This document shows, piece by piece, positions 24,648 to 32,526 of a DNA stretch of 64,000 nucleotides (position 1 is its first letter; each line of letters begins with the position of its first letter). The DNA lies in NCBI GenBank assembly GCA_016712315.1, contig JADJRG010000013.1, positions 1,400,001 through 1,464,000 on the forward strand. Direction: 5' to 3'. Under the pieces are notes generated by a model. That model saw only the letters and a list, made by a program, of their open reading frames with translations, did no database searches and was not told where the DNA came from. The position numbers were made by a program, and so were the translations under genes. The DNA is from Nannocystis sp. Its GTDB lineage: Bacteria > Myxococcota_A > Polyangia > Nannocystales > Nannocystaceae.

Positions 24648-24663
24648 GAGCCAGATCGCGGCG

Positions 24664-24996
24664 TTACTTCTTGGTCTCCTCGCCGCCCTCGACCTCATGG
24701 AGGGTGCTCTCGCCCTTGACCGCGAGGTAGGGCTTGAGCTTGGCGAAGGTTTTACGGCCGATGCCCTTGATCCGCATCAGGTGCGACGGATCCTCGAAGG
24801 GCTTCTGCGCGCGGTAGTCGACGACCTTCTTGGCGATCGCCGGACCGACCCCCGGCAGCAGCTCGAGCTGCTCCTGACTGGCCGTGTTGAGGTTGATCTG
24901 CCCGCTCAGCTCAGGCGCCGCGGAGGCCGCGGTCGAGGTGAGGAGCGCCCCCGCGAGGAGGCTGCTGCAGAGGAGGGAACGGAGGTAGCTTCGCAT
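24664..24996 (-). CDS. ComEA-like helix-hairpin-helix protein, exported
   Basis: 110 residues: a signal peptide (MRSYLRSLLCSSLLAGALLTSTAASA) and a ComEA-type double HhH domain: INLNTASQEQLELLPGVGPAIAKKVVDYR and LMRIKGIGRKTFAKLKPYL. Such proteins bind double-stranded DNA in the periplasm and can serve natural transformation. With no lipid anchor or other com genes nearby, a competence role is only inferred. ATG 24996 has GGAG 10 nt upstream and directly precedes the signal peptide. Confidence 0.88.
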   Translation of the reverse strand: MRSYLRSLLCSSLLAGALLTSTAASAAPELSGQINLNTASQEQLELLPGVGPAIAKKVVDYRAQKPFEDPSHLMRIKGIGRKTFAKLKPYLAVKGESTLHEVEGGEETKK

Positions 24997-25165
24997 GTTG
25001 ATTGTTCTCCAACGCGGCGACTGTGGCCGCGTTCGAGGTCCTTCAAAGCAAACCCTCCGCCCAGCGCGTCTTCTCCTTTTCCTGAATAATTTCGGGATAA
25101 GCCGCGCCGACGCACGCACCGCGCGGCCTGCTCATGGGCCACGACGTCCGAGCCGCCGGCCGGGC

Positions 25166-25684
25166 TCACTGGGCTGGCACGCAGATCGTCGTCTCAACGT
25201 CTTCGAGCGGCTGATCCGCCGCCCGCGCGACATAGACCCCGCCGCGACCCGTCGGCCGACAGACATACCCGTCGCGGCACGTCGAGTCGTTCGTACACTC
25301 GCGCCGGCACGTATTCCGCGCCGTGTTGACGTCCGCGCACACACCCTCCGGCAGGCAGATCTCGTCAGGATCGCAGTCCGCGCGGGTGCGCCCCTCCGCC
25401 TCTGGATCGCACGCGACGCTCAAAAACTCCGTGCTGTAGACCTGCACGCACACCGCCTCGGTCGGACAAGAGCCAGGTCGGCAGCCCTCGACGATACACT
25501 CGCCTTTGCCGTCCGCGCTCGGCAGCCCTTGCTCGTCGACCAAGAACGAGAGATCGCAGATCCGATCGCCACGCAGCGAACAATCCGTGCTGACCTTGCA
25601 CGCGCCGCCGATCTTCGACCGGCACCCGGAGGCGACAGAGACGAGCGCTAGAAGCGCCAGGAGGAGCGCGCGATCACGAACCAT
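25166..25684 (-). CDS. Cys-rich lipoprotein
   Basis: 172 residues, function unknown. Lipoprotein signal MVRDRALLLALLALVSVASGC, then a Cys-rich mature protein with about 16 cysteines spaced for disulfides (GACKVSTDCSLRGDRICD, GTCPTE-like GSCPTEAVCVQVY, TCRRECTNDSTCRDGYVC). This pattern is common among myxobacterial outer-membrane lipoproteins annotated only as hypothetical. The ATG at 25684 is used; five further codons are open upstream. It is divergent from the CxxC-array gene, with 63 bp between starts, so the two Cys-rich proteins may share a control region. Confidence 0.78.
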   Translation of the reverse strand: MVRDRALLLALLALVSVASGCRSKIGGACKVSTDCSLRGDRICDLSFLVDEQGLPSADGKGECIVEGCRPGSCPTEAVCVQVYSTEFLSVACDPEAEGRTRADCDPDEICLPEGVCADVNTARNTCRRECTNDSTCRDGYVCRPTGRGGVYVARAADQPLEDVETTICVPAQ

Positions 25685-25747
25685 GAGCGGCGGGAGCATA
25701 CACTCGCCTGCGCCCTCGCGCGCCGCTTTTCATGGCACCCTTGCCTC

Positions 25748-26533
25748 ATGGCTGGCGACCTCGACGCCCTCGTCGCGCACCTCGAAGGCCTCGTCGGCGA
25801 GTTCCGGGCCGCTCAGCGCCAAGTCCGCGCCCTCGACGACAACTTCCGCTGCGAGGCCTGCGAGGCCTGCCGTCGCTGCCGCTTCTGCACCGCCTGCGCC
25901 CGCTGCGAGGAGTGCACCTACTGCGAACACTGCGACGACTGCGCGCGCTGCACCCGCTGCCGCGCCTGCGTCGGCTGCTGTGACAGCACCCAGCTCGAGC
26001 ACTGCGACGCCTGCGAGCGCAGCCAGCACCTCGTGCTCTGCCTCGCCTGCGTCGACTGCTCGCACTGCATCGCCTGCGTCGGCCTCTCCGGCGAGGAATT
26101 TTGCGTGCTCAACCAGCGCCTCAGCCGTCAGGATTTTTTTAAGGTCGCCGCCGCCTTGCGCGGGCACCTCGACGCCGGAGGCCTCGGCGAACGGACGCCG
26201 CTCACCGCCGCCGCGACGGGGGCGAGCTCGCCGCCGAGCCCGCCGCGCTTCACGGTCGACTCCCTCCAGCGGATCCGCGCCCGGGTCAAGGGAGCTGGCC
26301 GCGACCTCTCCGCCCTCGGCATCCCGAGCCTCACCCCCACCGAGCTCGCGAGCCTCGCCGACGAAGACGCGTGGGCTCCCGAGGCCGCTGCGGCCGTCCT
26401 GCGCAGCGAGGACGAGCCCACCGTGCCCGTACCGCCCACCTACGCCGTGATCACCTGGCCAGCCGCCGATCCCCCGCCAAAGCTCCTCCAGGGGCCGCCA
26501 GCGCCCTACGTCGAGCCTGAAGCCGCCGAGTGA
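25748..26533 (+). CDS. CxxC tandem-array protein, function unknown
   Basis: 261 residues, no signal peptide. After a 34-residue amphipathic helix comes an extraordinary array: cysteines at 35, 38, 41 and every third residue to 77 (15 in perfect register), then 78, 86, 89, 98, 101, 104, 107, 110 and 119, 24 in total. Intervening residues are charged or aromatic pairs such as RR, RF, TA, EE, TY, EH, DD. The C-terminal half (130-261) is cysteine-free, proline- and alanine-rich. Strict three-residue Cys periodicity is not that of ferredoxins or zinc fingers; it could coordinate a metal cluster chain or form a Cys-ladder helix. I do not recognise a characterised family. proC follows 34 bp downstream. 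Confidence 0.85.
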   Translation: MAGDLDALVAHLEGLVGEFRAAQRQVRALDDNFRCEACEACRRCRFCTACARCEECTYCEHCDDCARCTRCRACVGCCDSTQLEHCDACERSQHLVLCLACVDCSHCIACVGLSGEEFCVLNQRLSRQDFFKVAAALRGHLDAGGLGERTPLTAAATGASSPPSPPRFTVDSLQRIRARVKGAGRDLSALGIPSLTPTELASLADEDAWAPEAAAAVLRSEDEPTVPVPPTYAVITWPAADPPPKLLQGPPAPYVEPEAAE

Positions 26534-26567
26534 CGGCGGTCGAGGCCCCGTGGTAAGGGCCACCATC

Positions 26568-27401
26568 ATGACCTCGATCACCGAGCGGCTCGCGATCCTC
26601 GGCTGCGGCACGATGGGAGAGGCGATCGTCAGCGGCCTGCTGCGAGCCGGCCAGGTCGCCCCCGAGCGCGTCACCGTGACGGTGCGCCGCCAGAGCGTCG
26701 GCGCACGCCTCCACGAGCGTCACGGCGTCACCGCGACCACCAACAACCTCGCCGCCTGTCACGGCGCCGACGTCGTGCTGCTCGCGCTCAAGCCTCAGCG
26801 TCTCCCCAAGATCGTCGCAGATCCGACGATCCGCGGCGCCCTCGCGGGCAAGCTGGTGATCAGCATCGCCGCTGGGGTCACCCTGCAGCAGCTCAGCGCG
26901 TGGTTGCCCGAGAGCGCCTTGATCCGGGCGATGCCCAACACCCCCTGCCTGATCGGCGAGGGCATGACCGTGCTCGCGCGCGGCCCGGCGGTCGCAGATC
27001 CCGCCGTCGCCCTCGCCCAGCGGATCTTCGAGACCGTCGGCGCCTGCATCGAGCTCGAGGACAAGCACCTCGACGCCGTGACCGGCCTCGGCGGCAGCGG
27101 CCCCGCCTTCGTGTACGTCATGCTCGAGTCGATCGCCGACGGCGGCGTGATGATGGGCCTACCCCGAGCGGTCGCCCTCCAGATCGCCGCTCAAGTCTTC
27201 CAAGGCGCCGCCCGCATGGTCTTGCAGACCGGCCTCCACCCGGCCGCCCTCAAGGATCAGGTCACCACCCCCGCCGGCTGCACCATCGCTGGCCTGCTCA
27301 CCATGGAAGACGGCCGGATCCGCTCCGTACTCGCGCGCACGATCCAAGAGGCCACCCGCGTCGCCCAAGGGCTCGGCGACGACTCCAAGAGCGAGCGCTG
27401 A
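26568..27401 (+). CDS. proC: pyrroline-5-carboxylate reductase
   Basis: 277 residues. It reduces delta-1-pyrroline-5-carboxylate to proline with NAD(P)H. The N-terminal Rossmann motif is LAILGCGTMGEAIVSGLL, with the usual KPQ in LLALKPQRLPKI. IRAMPNTPCLIGEGMTVL and the C-terminal signature KDQVTTPAGCTIAGLLTMEDGRIRSVL are complete. ATG 26568 is preceded by TAAGGG at suitable spacing; a GTG six codons earlier is less likely. Downstream of the CxxC-array gene on the same strand with a 34-bp gap, possibly one transcript. Confidence 0.95.
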   Translation: MTSITERLAILGCGTMGEAIVSGLLRAGQVAPERVTVTVRRQSVGARLHERHGVTATTNNLAACHGADVVLLALKPQRLPKIVADPTIRGALAGKLVISIAAGVTLQQLSAWLPESALIRAMPNTPCLIGEGMTVLARGPAVADPAVALAQRIFETVGACIELEDKHLDAVTGLGGSGPAFVYVMLESIADGGVMMGLPRAVALQIAAQVFQGAARMVLQTGLHPAALKDQVTTPAGCTIAGLLTMEDGRIRSVLARTIQEATRVAQGLGDDSKSER

Positions 27402-27417
27402 CCGCTCCCCTGAGAAC

Positions 27418-27433
27418 GGCCAAAAAATTGGCC
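27418..27433. terminator. palindrome after proC
   Basis: GGCCAAAAAATTGGCC: a 6-bp stem around AAAA, 16 nt after the proC stop. It could be a weak terminator or an operator for the next ORF. No U-tract follows. Confidence 0.3.
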
Positions 27434-27444
27434 CTCCGGGGCGA

Positions 27445-27918
27445 ATGAGCGACCCTGCGCGGGCCGTGCTCGGCTTCGTCCGCACCCTCATCAGCCTCTT
27501 CTTCGTCTCCACGCTGGTCTGGTGCTCGTTCACCGTGCCGCTCGGCGGGCGCACCTTCGCCGAGCACATCGACCGGATCGGCCAGACGCATGAGGCCAAA
27601 GACCTCATGCAAGGCACCCGCGCCCGGCTCACACCGATCCTCGAGGAGATGAAGCATCGCCTCCTCGGCGAGTACGTCGAGGCACCGACCTTTGATCCTC
27701 CCGGAGCGCCGACGCCGCCGAGCGCGCGCGAGGCCGCGAGGATCTCGCCGCCCCCGCGCATCGCCGCTCCGAGTGACCCGAATACGCTCGCGTCCGCGCG
27801 TCCTCGTGAGCGCAGCGCGACCGTATCCCCGCGGGGCCCCTCAACCGCGACGAACGCCCGTCTGCCTGGCAAGCGGCGCGAGCCCAGCTTGCCCGCGGCG
27901 AGCCTCGCCCGCCCCTAA
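27445..27918 (+). CDS. hypothetical protein with N-terminal membrane helix
   Basis: 157 residues, not recognised. One hydrophobic segment near the N-terminus (VLGFVRTLISLFFVSTLVWCSFTVPLGG, split here only for description) is followed by a short helical region with FAEHIDRIGQTHEAKDLMQGTRARL, then a proline/arginine-rich tail from residue 85 that looks disordered. Likely a single-pass inner-membrane protein with a cytoplasmic or periplasmic tail. Starts 44 bp after proC. Coding status is supported by the conserved-looking middle section rather than by homology. Confidence 0.6.
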   Translation: MSDPARAVLGFVRTLISLFFVSTLVWCSFTVPLGGRTFAEHIDRIGQTHEAKDLMQGTRARLTPILEEMKHRLLGEYVEAPTFDPPGAPTPPSAREAARISPPPRIAAPSDPNTLASARPRERSATVSPRGPSTATNARLPGKRREPSLPAASLARP

Positions 27919-28013
27919 CGGCCGCCAACAGCGTGTCGCGCCTCCTGCGCACACACGGCGGCGCAAGCGCCTCTTGCCAGCCACGCTGCCCTCAGCTACG
28001 CTCCGAACCTGCT

Positions 28014-28030
28014 CTGAAAATGATTTTCAG
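28014..28030 (+). promoter_or_regulatory. Fur-box-like operator upstream of bfd
   Basis: CTGAAAATGATTTTCAG is a perfect 8-1-8 palindrome, AT-rich in a GC-rich context, and resembles the Fur consensus core (AATGATAATCATT-type hexamer arrays). It ends 36 nt before the bfd start codon. A Fur protein is encoded at 21.8-22.3 kb. Confidence 0.75.
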
Positions 28031-28066
28031 TAGCAGTTTCGACCCTTCGATCGTCAAAGCCCCGCC

Positions 28067-28276
28067 ATGATCGTCTGTCTGTGCAAGGGAGTCTCGAGCC
28101 GCACCATCCTCGACGAGGCGCGCCGCGGCAACACCACGCTCCAGCAGATCCGCCAGTCATGCCAGGCGGGCACCTCGTGCGGCGCCTGCGTCCGGCAGAT
28201 CCGGCAGCTCCTCGAGGGCGCGTGCGGCTCCCAGCACGAGCACCACGACCAGTCGAAGCCCGCCGATCCCTGCTGA
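28067..28276 (+). CDS. bfd: bacterioferritin-associated ferredoxin
   Basis: 69 residues. Bfd is a [2Fe-2S] protein that reduces the iron core of bacterioferritin so that Fe2+ is released. Cluster ligands are C4 and C6 (MIVCLCKGV) and C38 and C41 (TSCGAC), in the exact positions of E. coli Bfd; an extra Cys32 and a Cys at the C-terminus are not expected ligands. The tail is His-rich (SQHEHHDQ). Preceded by a perfect Fur-box-like palindrome and followed by bfr, so iron starvation should induce it. Confidence 0.93.
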   Translation: MIVCLCKGVSSRTILDEARRGNTTLQQIRQSCQAGTSCGACVRQIRQLLEGACGSQHEHHDQSKPADPC

Positions 28277-28282
28277 CGCTGA

Positions 28283-28298
28283 GACTTGAAATCAAGTC
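28283..28298. promoter_or_regulatory. palindrome between bfd and bfr
   Basis: GACTTGAAATCAAGTC, two perfect 7-nt arms around AA, starts 7 nt after the bfd stop and lies 64 nt before the bfr ATG. It could be a second operator that lets bfr be controlled separately from bfd, or an RNA hairpin. Confidence 0.4.
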
Positions 28299-28362
28299 CA
28301 GGTGCTCGGCCGTGGCCGACAGATGGTGGTGAGAGCGTCGACGCGTGGTAGCTTGCCGCGCG

Positions 28363-28830
28363 ATGAAGGGCCACCCCAAAATCATTGATCTACTCAACGA
28401 CGTGCTGACCGCGGAGCTGACCGCGATCAACCAGTACTTCATCCACGCCAAGATGTGCGCCAACTGGGGCTACGGCAAGCTAGCCGCCAAGATCCGCGCT
28501 GAGTCGATCGACGAGATGAAGCACGCCGATCGCCTGATCGAGCGGATCCTCTTCCTCGAGGGGATCCCCAACCTCCAGCGCCTCGGCAAGGTCAACGTCG
28601 GCGAGACCGTCAAGGAGCAGTTCGAGCTCGACCTCCAGCTCGAGTACGCCGCGATCGAACGGCTCAACAAGGCGATCGTCACCTGCGTCGAGGCCAACGA
28701 CGGCGCGACCCGCGAGCTACTGGCCGCGATCCTCGTCTCCGAGGAGGAGCACACCGACTGGCTAGAGACTCAACTGGAGCTGATCCGCCAGCTCGGCGAG
28801 CAGCTCTACTGCGCCCAGCAGCTCGGCTGA
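28363..28830 (+). CDS. bfr: bacterioferritin
   Basis: 155 residues. It forms a 24-subunit shell that oxidises and stores iron. Ferroxidase ligands are at E18, E51, H54, E94, E127 and H130 by alignment, with Tyr25 beside the centre; Met52 (IDEMKHAD) is the heme axial ligand shared between subunit pairs, so this is a heme-binding Bfr rather than a Dps or ferritin. ATG 28363 gives the canonical N-terminus MKGHPKII. It follows bfd by 86 bp with a palindrome between them. Confidence 0.95.
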   Translation: MKGHPKIIDLLNDVLTAELTAINQYFIHAKMCANWGYGKLAAKIRAESIDEMKHADRLIERILFLEGIPNLQRLGKVNVGETVKEQFELDLQLEYAAIERLNKAIVTCVEANDGATRELLAAILVSEEEHTDWLETQLELIRQLGEQLYCAQQLG

Positions 28831-28849
28831 GGGGTACGCCTGGTCCGCG

Positions 28850-29719
28850 TCACGGCCTGTCTGAAGGGACAGGCGCGACCGCCGGCGGCTCGTCCGGCAA
28901 GGGCAAGTGCAGCCGCTCGCCCGCGCGCGGCATCGCGAAGATCTCTGGGTTAACCTCGACGTTCGCCTCGATCTTCGTGATCCGCGTCGACAGCTGCGTC
29001 AGCGCCGCGTCGACCTGCTGCTCGAAGGAGATCTTCACCCCCGCGACCTCGCGCAGCTCGCCGAACGAGACGGTCACGGGCATATCGCCGAGCGGGTTCG
29101 CCTGCTTGAACGTCTGCGAGACCGGCGCCTTCGACTCGAGGTCGATCCGCAAGGTGACCAGGTCGCCCCCGCGTGAGGTGAGCTCGATCTCGGCGACTCG
29201 ACGACCATCACGCTCGACCACCGCCTTCGTCTCCGCGCGATCGAAGTAGCGGCGCCAATCGTGAGCGAGGCAGAGGCTCGCGCTCCACCGCGCCTGCTCG
29301 GCCTCGACGCCGCTGAGCGCGCGCAGCCCGTTGATCGGGTCCTCGCCCCACACTTCGCCGCCGAGCCCGCCGAGCCGCATCAAGCCCACCCCAGGCATCG
29401 ACGTCTCCGTATAGAAATCGCCCGCGCGCCACCACGTCTTCGCCGTACCAAAGAGGCCGAGCTTGCTCGCGTTCATCTCGGACTCGGAGTAGTAGCTCGT
29501 GATCGCCTCGATCTTCTCCGCCCCGCCGAGCGCCGCCACCGACGCGCTGAGCAGCTCCTCGGCGTCCGGCAAGCCCTCGGGCGCGGCGACGACCGGCGTC
29601 GCTGGCGTCGCTGTCGCCGACGGGGCCACCTCTCGCGGCGGCGTATCACTGGTGGGCGCGCCGCAGCCGAGCACAACACCGACAGCGACCGCAGCGAACA
29701 AACGAGCGTGGACGAGCAT
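28850..29719 (-). CDS. hypothetical lipoprotein
   Basis: 289 residues with lipobox (GVVLGC) after a short leader. The mature part includes EELLSASVAALGGAEKIEAITSYY, a pattern found at the start of many outer-membrane lipoprotein-sorting-like (LolA/LppX-type) proteins, followed by beta-strand-rich sequence (VAEIELTSRGGDLVTLRIDLESKAPVSQ). A LolA-like fold is inferred only from this pattern. The last codons contain a copy of the 16-bp palindrome (28857-28872). Third gene of the Crp-S41-lipoprotein operon, 13 bp after the protease gene. Confidence 0.75.
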   Translation of the reverse strand: MLVHARLFAAVAVGVVLGCGAPTSDTPPREVAPSATATPATPVVAAPEGLPDAEELLSASVAALGGAEKIEAITSYYSESEMNASKLGLFGTAKTWWRAGDFYTETSMPGVGLMRLGGLGGEVWGEDPINGLRALSGVEAEQARWSASLCLAHDWRRYFDRAETKAVVERDGRRVAEIELTSRGGDLVTLRIDLESKAPVSQTFKQANPLGDMPVTVSFGELREVAGVKISFEQQVDAALTQLSTRITKIEANVEVNPEIFAMPRAGERLHLPLPDEPPAVAPVPSDRP

Positions 29720-29732
29720 GGTGCGCACAGGA

Positions 29733-31166
29733 TCACCCTCCAGGCGAAGAGACAACAGAGACCGCGCGGATCGCCGCCTCAAGCGCCGGATCTCGGCCGG
29801 CGACGAAGTCTGCGCGGGTCTCCACGACCAAGACATCAGGGACCACCCCATCGCCCTCAGCGACGCTGCCCTTGGAGCTGTGATAGTCGCCGACCACATA
29901 TTGCAGGGTAGCACCGCCCTCTAGACGCTCTACCAGCGAGGGCAACGCGGCCCCTGCCGAGGCCCGCCCGCCGACGATCTGCACGCGTCCGAGATCCCGC
30001 AGCCCCGTCGCGAAGATCTCCGACGTACTCGCCGTGCCCTCATCGACCAAGAGCGCCACCGGCCCAGCGAACGCCGTCGGCGAGCCAGCGACCAGAAATT
30101 CTTGTTTGAAGTCGCGAAAATGCAGCACCCCTAGGCTGCCTGTCTCGCGCAGCAGCAGCCGCGCGACCGGCACCGACATCGCGCCGACGCCGCCAGGGTT
30201 ACCCCGCAGATCGAGCACAAGCGCCGTCATACCGGCGTCACGAAGCGCGTTCATCCCCGCCTCTACGCGCTGGACCATCGGCAACATCCAATAGTTGAAC
30301 GCCAGATAACCGACGGTCGTACCTCGGATCATCCGCCACTCCACGGTCGTCGCTAGGTCGCGCAAATTGCCCACCGACACCGTCTCACCGGGGGGCAACG
30401 CGCACGCGACCGCCACCTCGCGCTCACGATCACCCCGCCGCGGGTCCAAGTAGCGGATCCGCCGCTGCGTCCCCGGCTCGCCGGACAACCAGCCGTCGAC
30501 CGCCCGGCGCAGCTCAAACGCGAGCTCGCTCGTCCGCTTCGTCCGCGCCCGTGTACGAGCGACCAGCTCGCTCACCGCGCGCCCGTCGACGCTCACCAGC
30601 GCCGCGCCCTGCGGCACACCGCTCGCGATCCCCCCGACAGCGGCGTCGACGACGATCATCTGCTCCTCGATCCACCGCAGCGCCAGCGGAGCCCGAGCTG
30701 CTCCATGAGGCAGGTCATCATCGCCCGAGTCTGCTGCGGGGGGCAGCACATGAAAGTGGCTCTGCCCCAGGCGACCTAGCAGCTCATTCATCGCCGCGTA
30801 GGCCGCGCTCGTCTCCTCGACGCTCGCCAAGCGCGCCCCATACTCGAGGCGCAGCGCCGGCCAATCGAGGCAGCCCAGGGTCGGATCGAAGTGCTTGAGC
30901 CGGACGATCTCCCACACCTGCTCGAAGGTCCCTGTGTACGGCGTCACGGGCAGCGGCGGCGCGCTCGACACGTCGAACGAGCTGTGATCCGCGCACCCCG
31001 TCGGCGCCGCGACGTCGTCCACGACGGCGGCGCTCGAAGCTGCTTCTTGAACCAGCTTCGGGCCGACGACCGCGGGGGCCGGCGCCGCGCCCTCGCAGGC
31101 GAGCAAGACCGCGACGATCGGGGCGCTCCTCCAAGAGAGAGACCCGCTCGGCCGACCAGCGCTCAC
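29733..31166 (-). CDS. S41 family peptidase-like lipoprotein or exported protein
   Basis: 477 residues. The C-terminal half is an S41 (tail-specific protease/tricorn-core) domain: VLDLRGNPGGVGAMSVPVA and LLVDEGTASTSEIFATGL, with the nucleophile Ser in TSE. The later position that holds the general-base Lys in CtpA enzymes reads GGRASAGAALPS and has no Lys, so catalysis may use a different residue or be lost. A leader with LLACEG suggests export and possibly lipidation. GTG at 31166 overlaps the crp-like stop by 4 nt (GTGA). The frame extending to 31538 is a shadow within the regulator. Confidence 0.82.
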   Translation of the reverse strand: MSAGRPSGSLSWRSAPIVAVLLACEGAAPAPAVVGPKLVQEAASSAAVVDDVAAPTGCADHSSFDVSSAPPLPVTPYTGTFEQVWEIVRLKHFDPTLGCLDWPALRLEYGARLASVEETSAAYAAMNELLGRLGQSHFHVLPPAADSGDDDLPHGAARAPLALRWIEEQMIVVDAAVGGIASGVPQGAALVSVDGRAVSELVARTRARTKRTSELAFELRRAVDGWLSGEPGTQRRIRYLDPRRGDREREVAVACALPPGETVSVGNLRDLATTVEWRMIRGTTVGYLAFNYWMLPMVQRVEAGMNALRDAGMTALVLDLRGNPGGVGAMSVPVARLLLRETGSLGVLHFRDFKQEFLVAGSPTAFAGPVALLVDEGTASTSEIFATGLRDLGRVQIVGGRASAGAALPSLVERLEGGATLQYVVGDYHSSKGSVAEGDGVVPDVLVVETRADFVAGRDPALEAAIRAVSVVSSPGG

Positions 31167-31870
31167 TCGTAGGTGATCCGCTCGAGGGCGGCCAGGTCGA
31201 CGACGACGATCTCTTGGCGGCTCAGGCTCAAGATCCCGTCGCGCTGCATCCGGTTGAGCGCGCGCGAGATCTCCTCGCGCACCGTGCCCAATCTGGCCGC
31301 CACCGTGTTCATATCCAGCTGCCGCGGGATCACGCAGGGCTTGCCTTGCTCGGCGCCGGCGCGGGTCGCCAGGGTCAACAGGAACGAGGCCAGCCGGCGC
31401 TCCACGGAGCGCAGCGAGAGATCGAGCACGAGGTCGATCAACCGATTCGAGCGAAACGCCATGTGCCGCATCAGCGCCATCGCCAGCGGCTGCGAGCGCC
31501 CGGTCAGGCTGATCACGAAGTCGGTGTCGAAACGCCACGCCTCCGAGTCAGCCATCGCGAAGGCTGAGGCCGCGCACTGGACGTCCGCTGGCAAGAACCC
31601 CTCGCCGATCAGACGCCCTGGTTCGGCCAGATAGAGGATCTGCTCGCGCCCCTCCGAGGAGATCAGGCTGAGCTTGAACTCTCCGGTCTTGACGACGAAG
31701 AGCCCAGGTCCGGGCTCACCGCGCCGGAACACCGAGCGTTTGCGCTTGACCTCAATGACTTCCGCGCTCACGCAGAGCTCGGTCATCACATCTTCTGGGA
31801 TCTGGTCCCAGCCCGCATAGCGCAAGAGCGCCTGACGGATCTGCTCGACCTCCGAGGGGTCCTCCAGCAT
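31163..31870 (-). CDS. Crp/Fnr-family transcription regulator
   Basis: 235 residues. N-terminal cyclic-nucleotide-binding-like beta-roll (RRGEPGPGLFVVKTGEFKL, EPGRLIGEG) and C-terminal winged helix (QLDMNTVAARLGTVREEISRALNRMQRDGIL). There is no N-terminal Cys cluster typical of oxygen-sensing Fnr, and the phosphate-binding cassette lacks the RxSA of cAMP receptors, so the ligand is unknown. ATG 31870 gives a normal-length protein. It heads an operon with the S41 and lipoprotein genes and is divergent from the small ORF at 32.1 kb. Confidence 0.9.
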   Translation of the reverse strand: MLEDPSEVEQIRQALLRYAGWDQIPEDVMTELCVSAEVIEVKRKRSVFRRGEPGPGLFVVKTGEFKLSLISSEGREQILYLAEPGRLIGEGFLPADVQCAASAFAMADSEAWRFDTDFVISLTGRSQPLAMALMRHMAFRSNRLIDLVLDLSLRSVERRLASFLLTLATRAGAEQGKPCVIPRQLDMNTVAARLGTVREEISRALNRMQRDGILSLSRQEIVVVDLAALERITYE

Positions 31871-32091
31871 GGCGGCAGTGTACTCGGGTTTTCGCTCATC
31901 TGCGCGCCAACTAGACCCTCGAAGACGACGCAAATTGTGTCTTTCGAGACGCTGGCAATCATTGAACGCCGACTCCCAGCAGTTCTTCAGGCTTCACGGC
32001 TCATTTTCGCCCGAAATTCTCCGTTGGCCGATAGTGGACGCGTCATACATGTAGGCAGTACTCTTACAGTGTCGGTTTTTAGGAGCGTATC

Positions 32092-32517
32092 TTGCCCAGC
32101 ACCACACCTTCTCGCACCCCACTTCGCCTGCCGCCGCTCCCACGCCCTGGCCTGCCTGTCGAGCGGCGACGCCAGCGTCACGGTGACACGGCTTCAGCGC
32201 TGATCGCGGCCTTTGATCACGCGGTGCTCCGCGGCGGCCTCGACGCGGTCCTCTTGGTCGACGAGTACGGCATGCTCGTCTCCAAGAGCTCGACCTCTCT
32301 CGATCTCATCCAGCTCGCTGCGGTCACGCCGATCATCGGTCGAGGGCTCGCGAACGCGACCATCCGGCGGCGAGGCCGTGAGCGCGTCCTCTCAGTTCGG
32401 CAGGTGGAGGTGCTCGGCGAGACCCTCTACGTCGCGGCCCTCGGCGGCGCGCGAGAACCCCGTGAGCGCGAAGCTGCGACCACCGCGAGCGCCACGACCC
32501 GAATCCTCGCGGCCTGA
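32092..32517 (+). CDS. small protein, possibly roadblock/LC7-like
   Basis: 141 residues. The central segment ALIAAFDHAVLRGGLDAVLLVDEYGMLVSKSS followed by LAAVTPIIGRGLA resembles the roadblock/LC7 fold, small regulators of GTPases common in myxobacteria; this is a weak structural resemblance. TTG start at 32092 with AGGAG at 32081-32085. It is divergent from the Crp/Fnr gene with about 220 bp of moderately AT-rich DNA between them, which must hold both promoters. N- and C-terminal tails are probably disordered. Confidence 0.68.
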   Translation: MPSTTPSRTPLRLPPLPRPGLPVERRRQRHGDTASALIAAFDHAVLRGGLDAVLLVDEYGMLVSKSSTSLDLIQLAAVTPIIGRGLANATIRRRGRERVLSVRQVEVLGETLYVAALGGAREPREREAATTASATTRILAA

Positions 32518-32526
32518 TCGCCCGCT

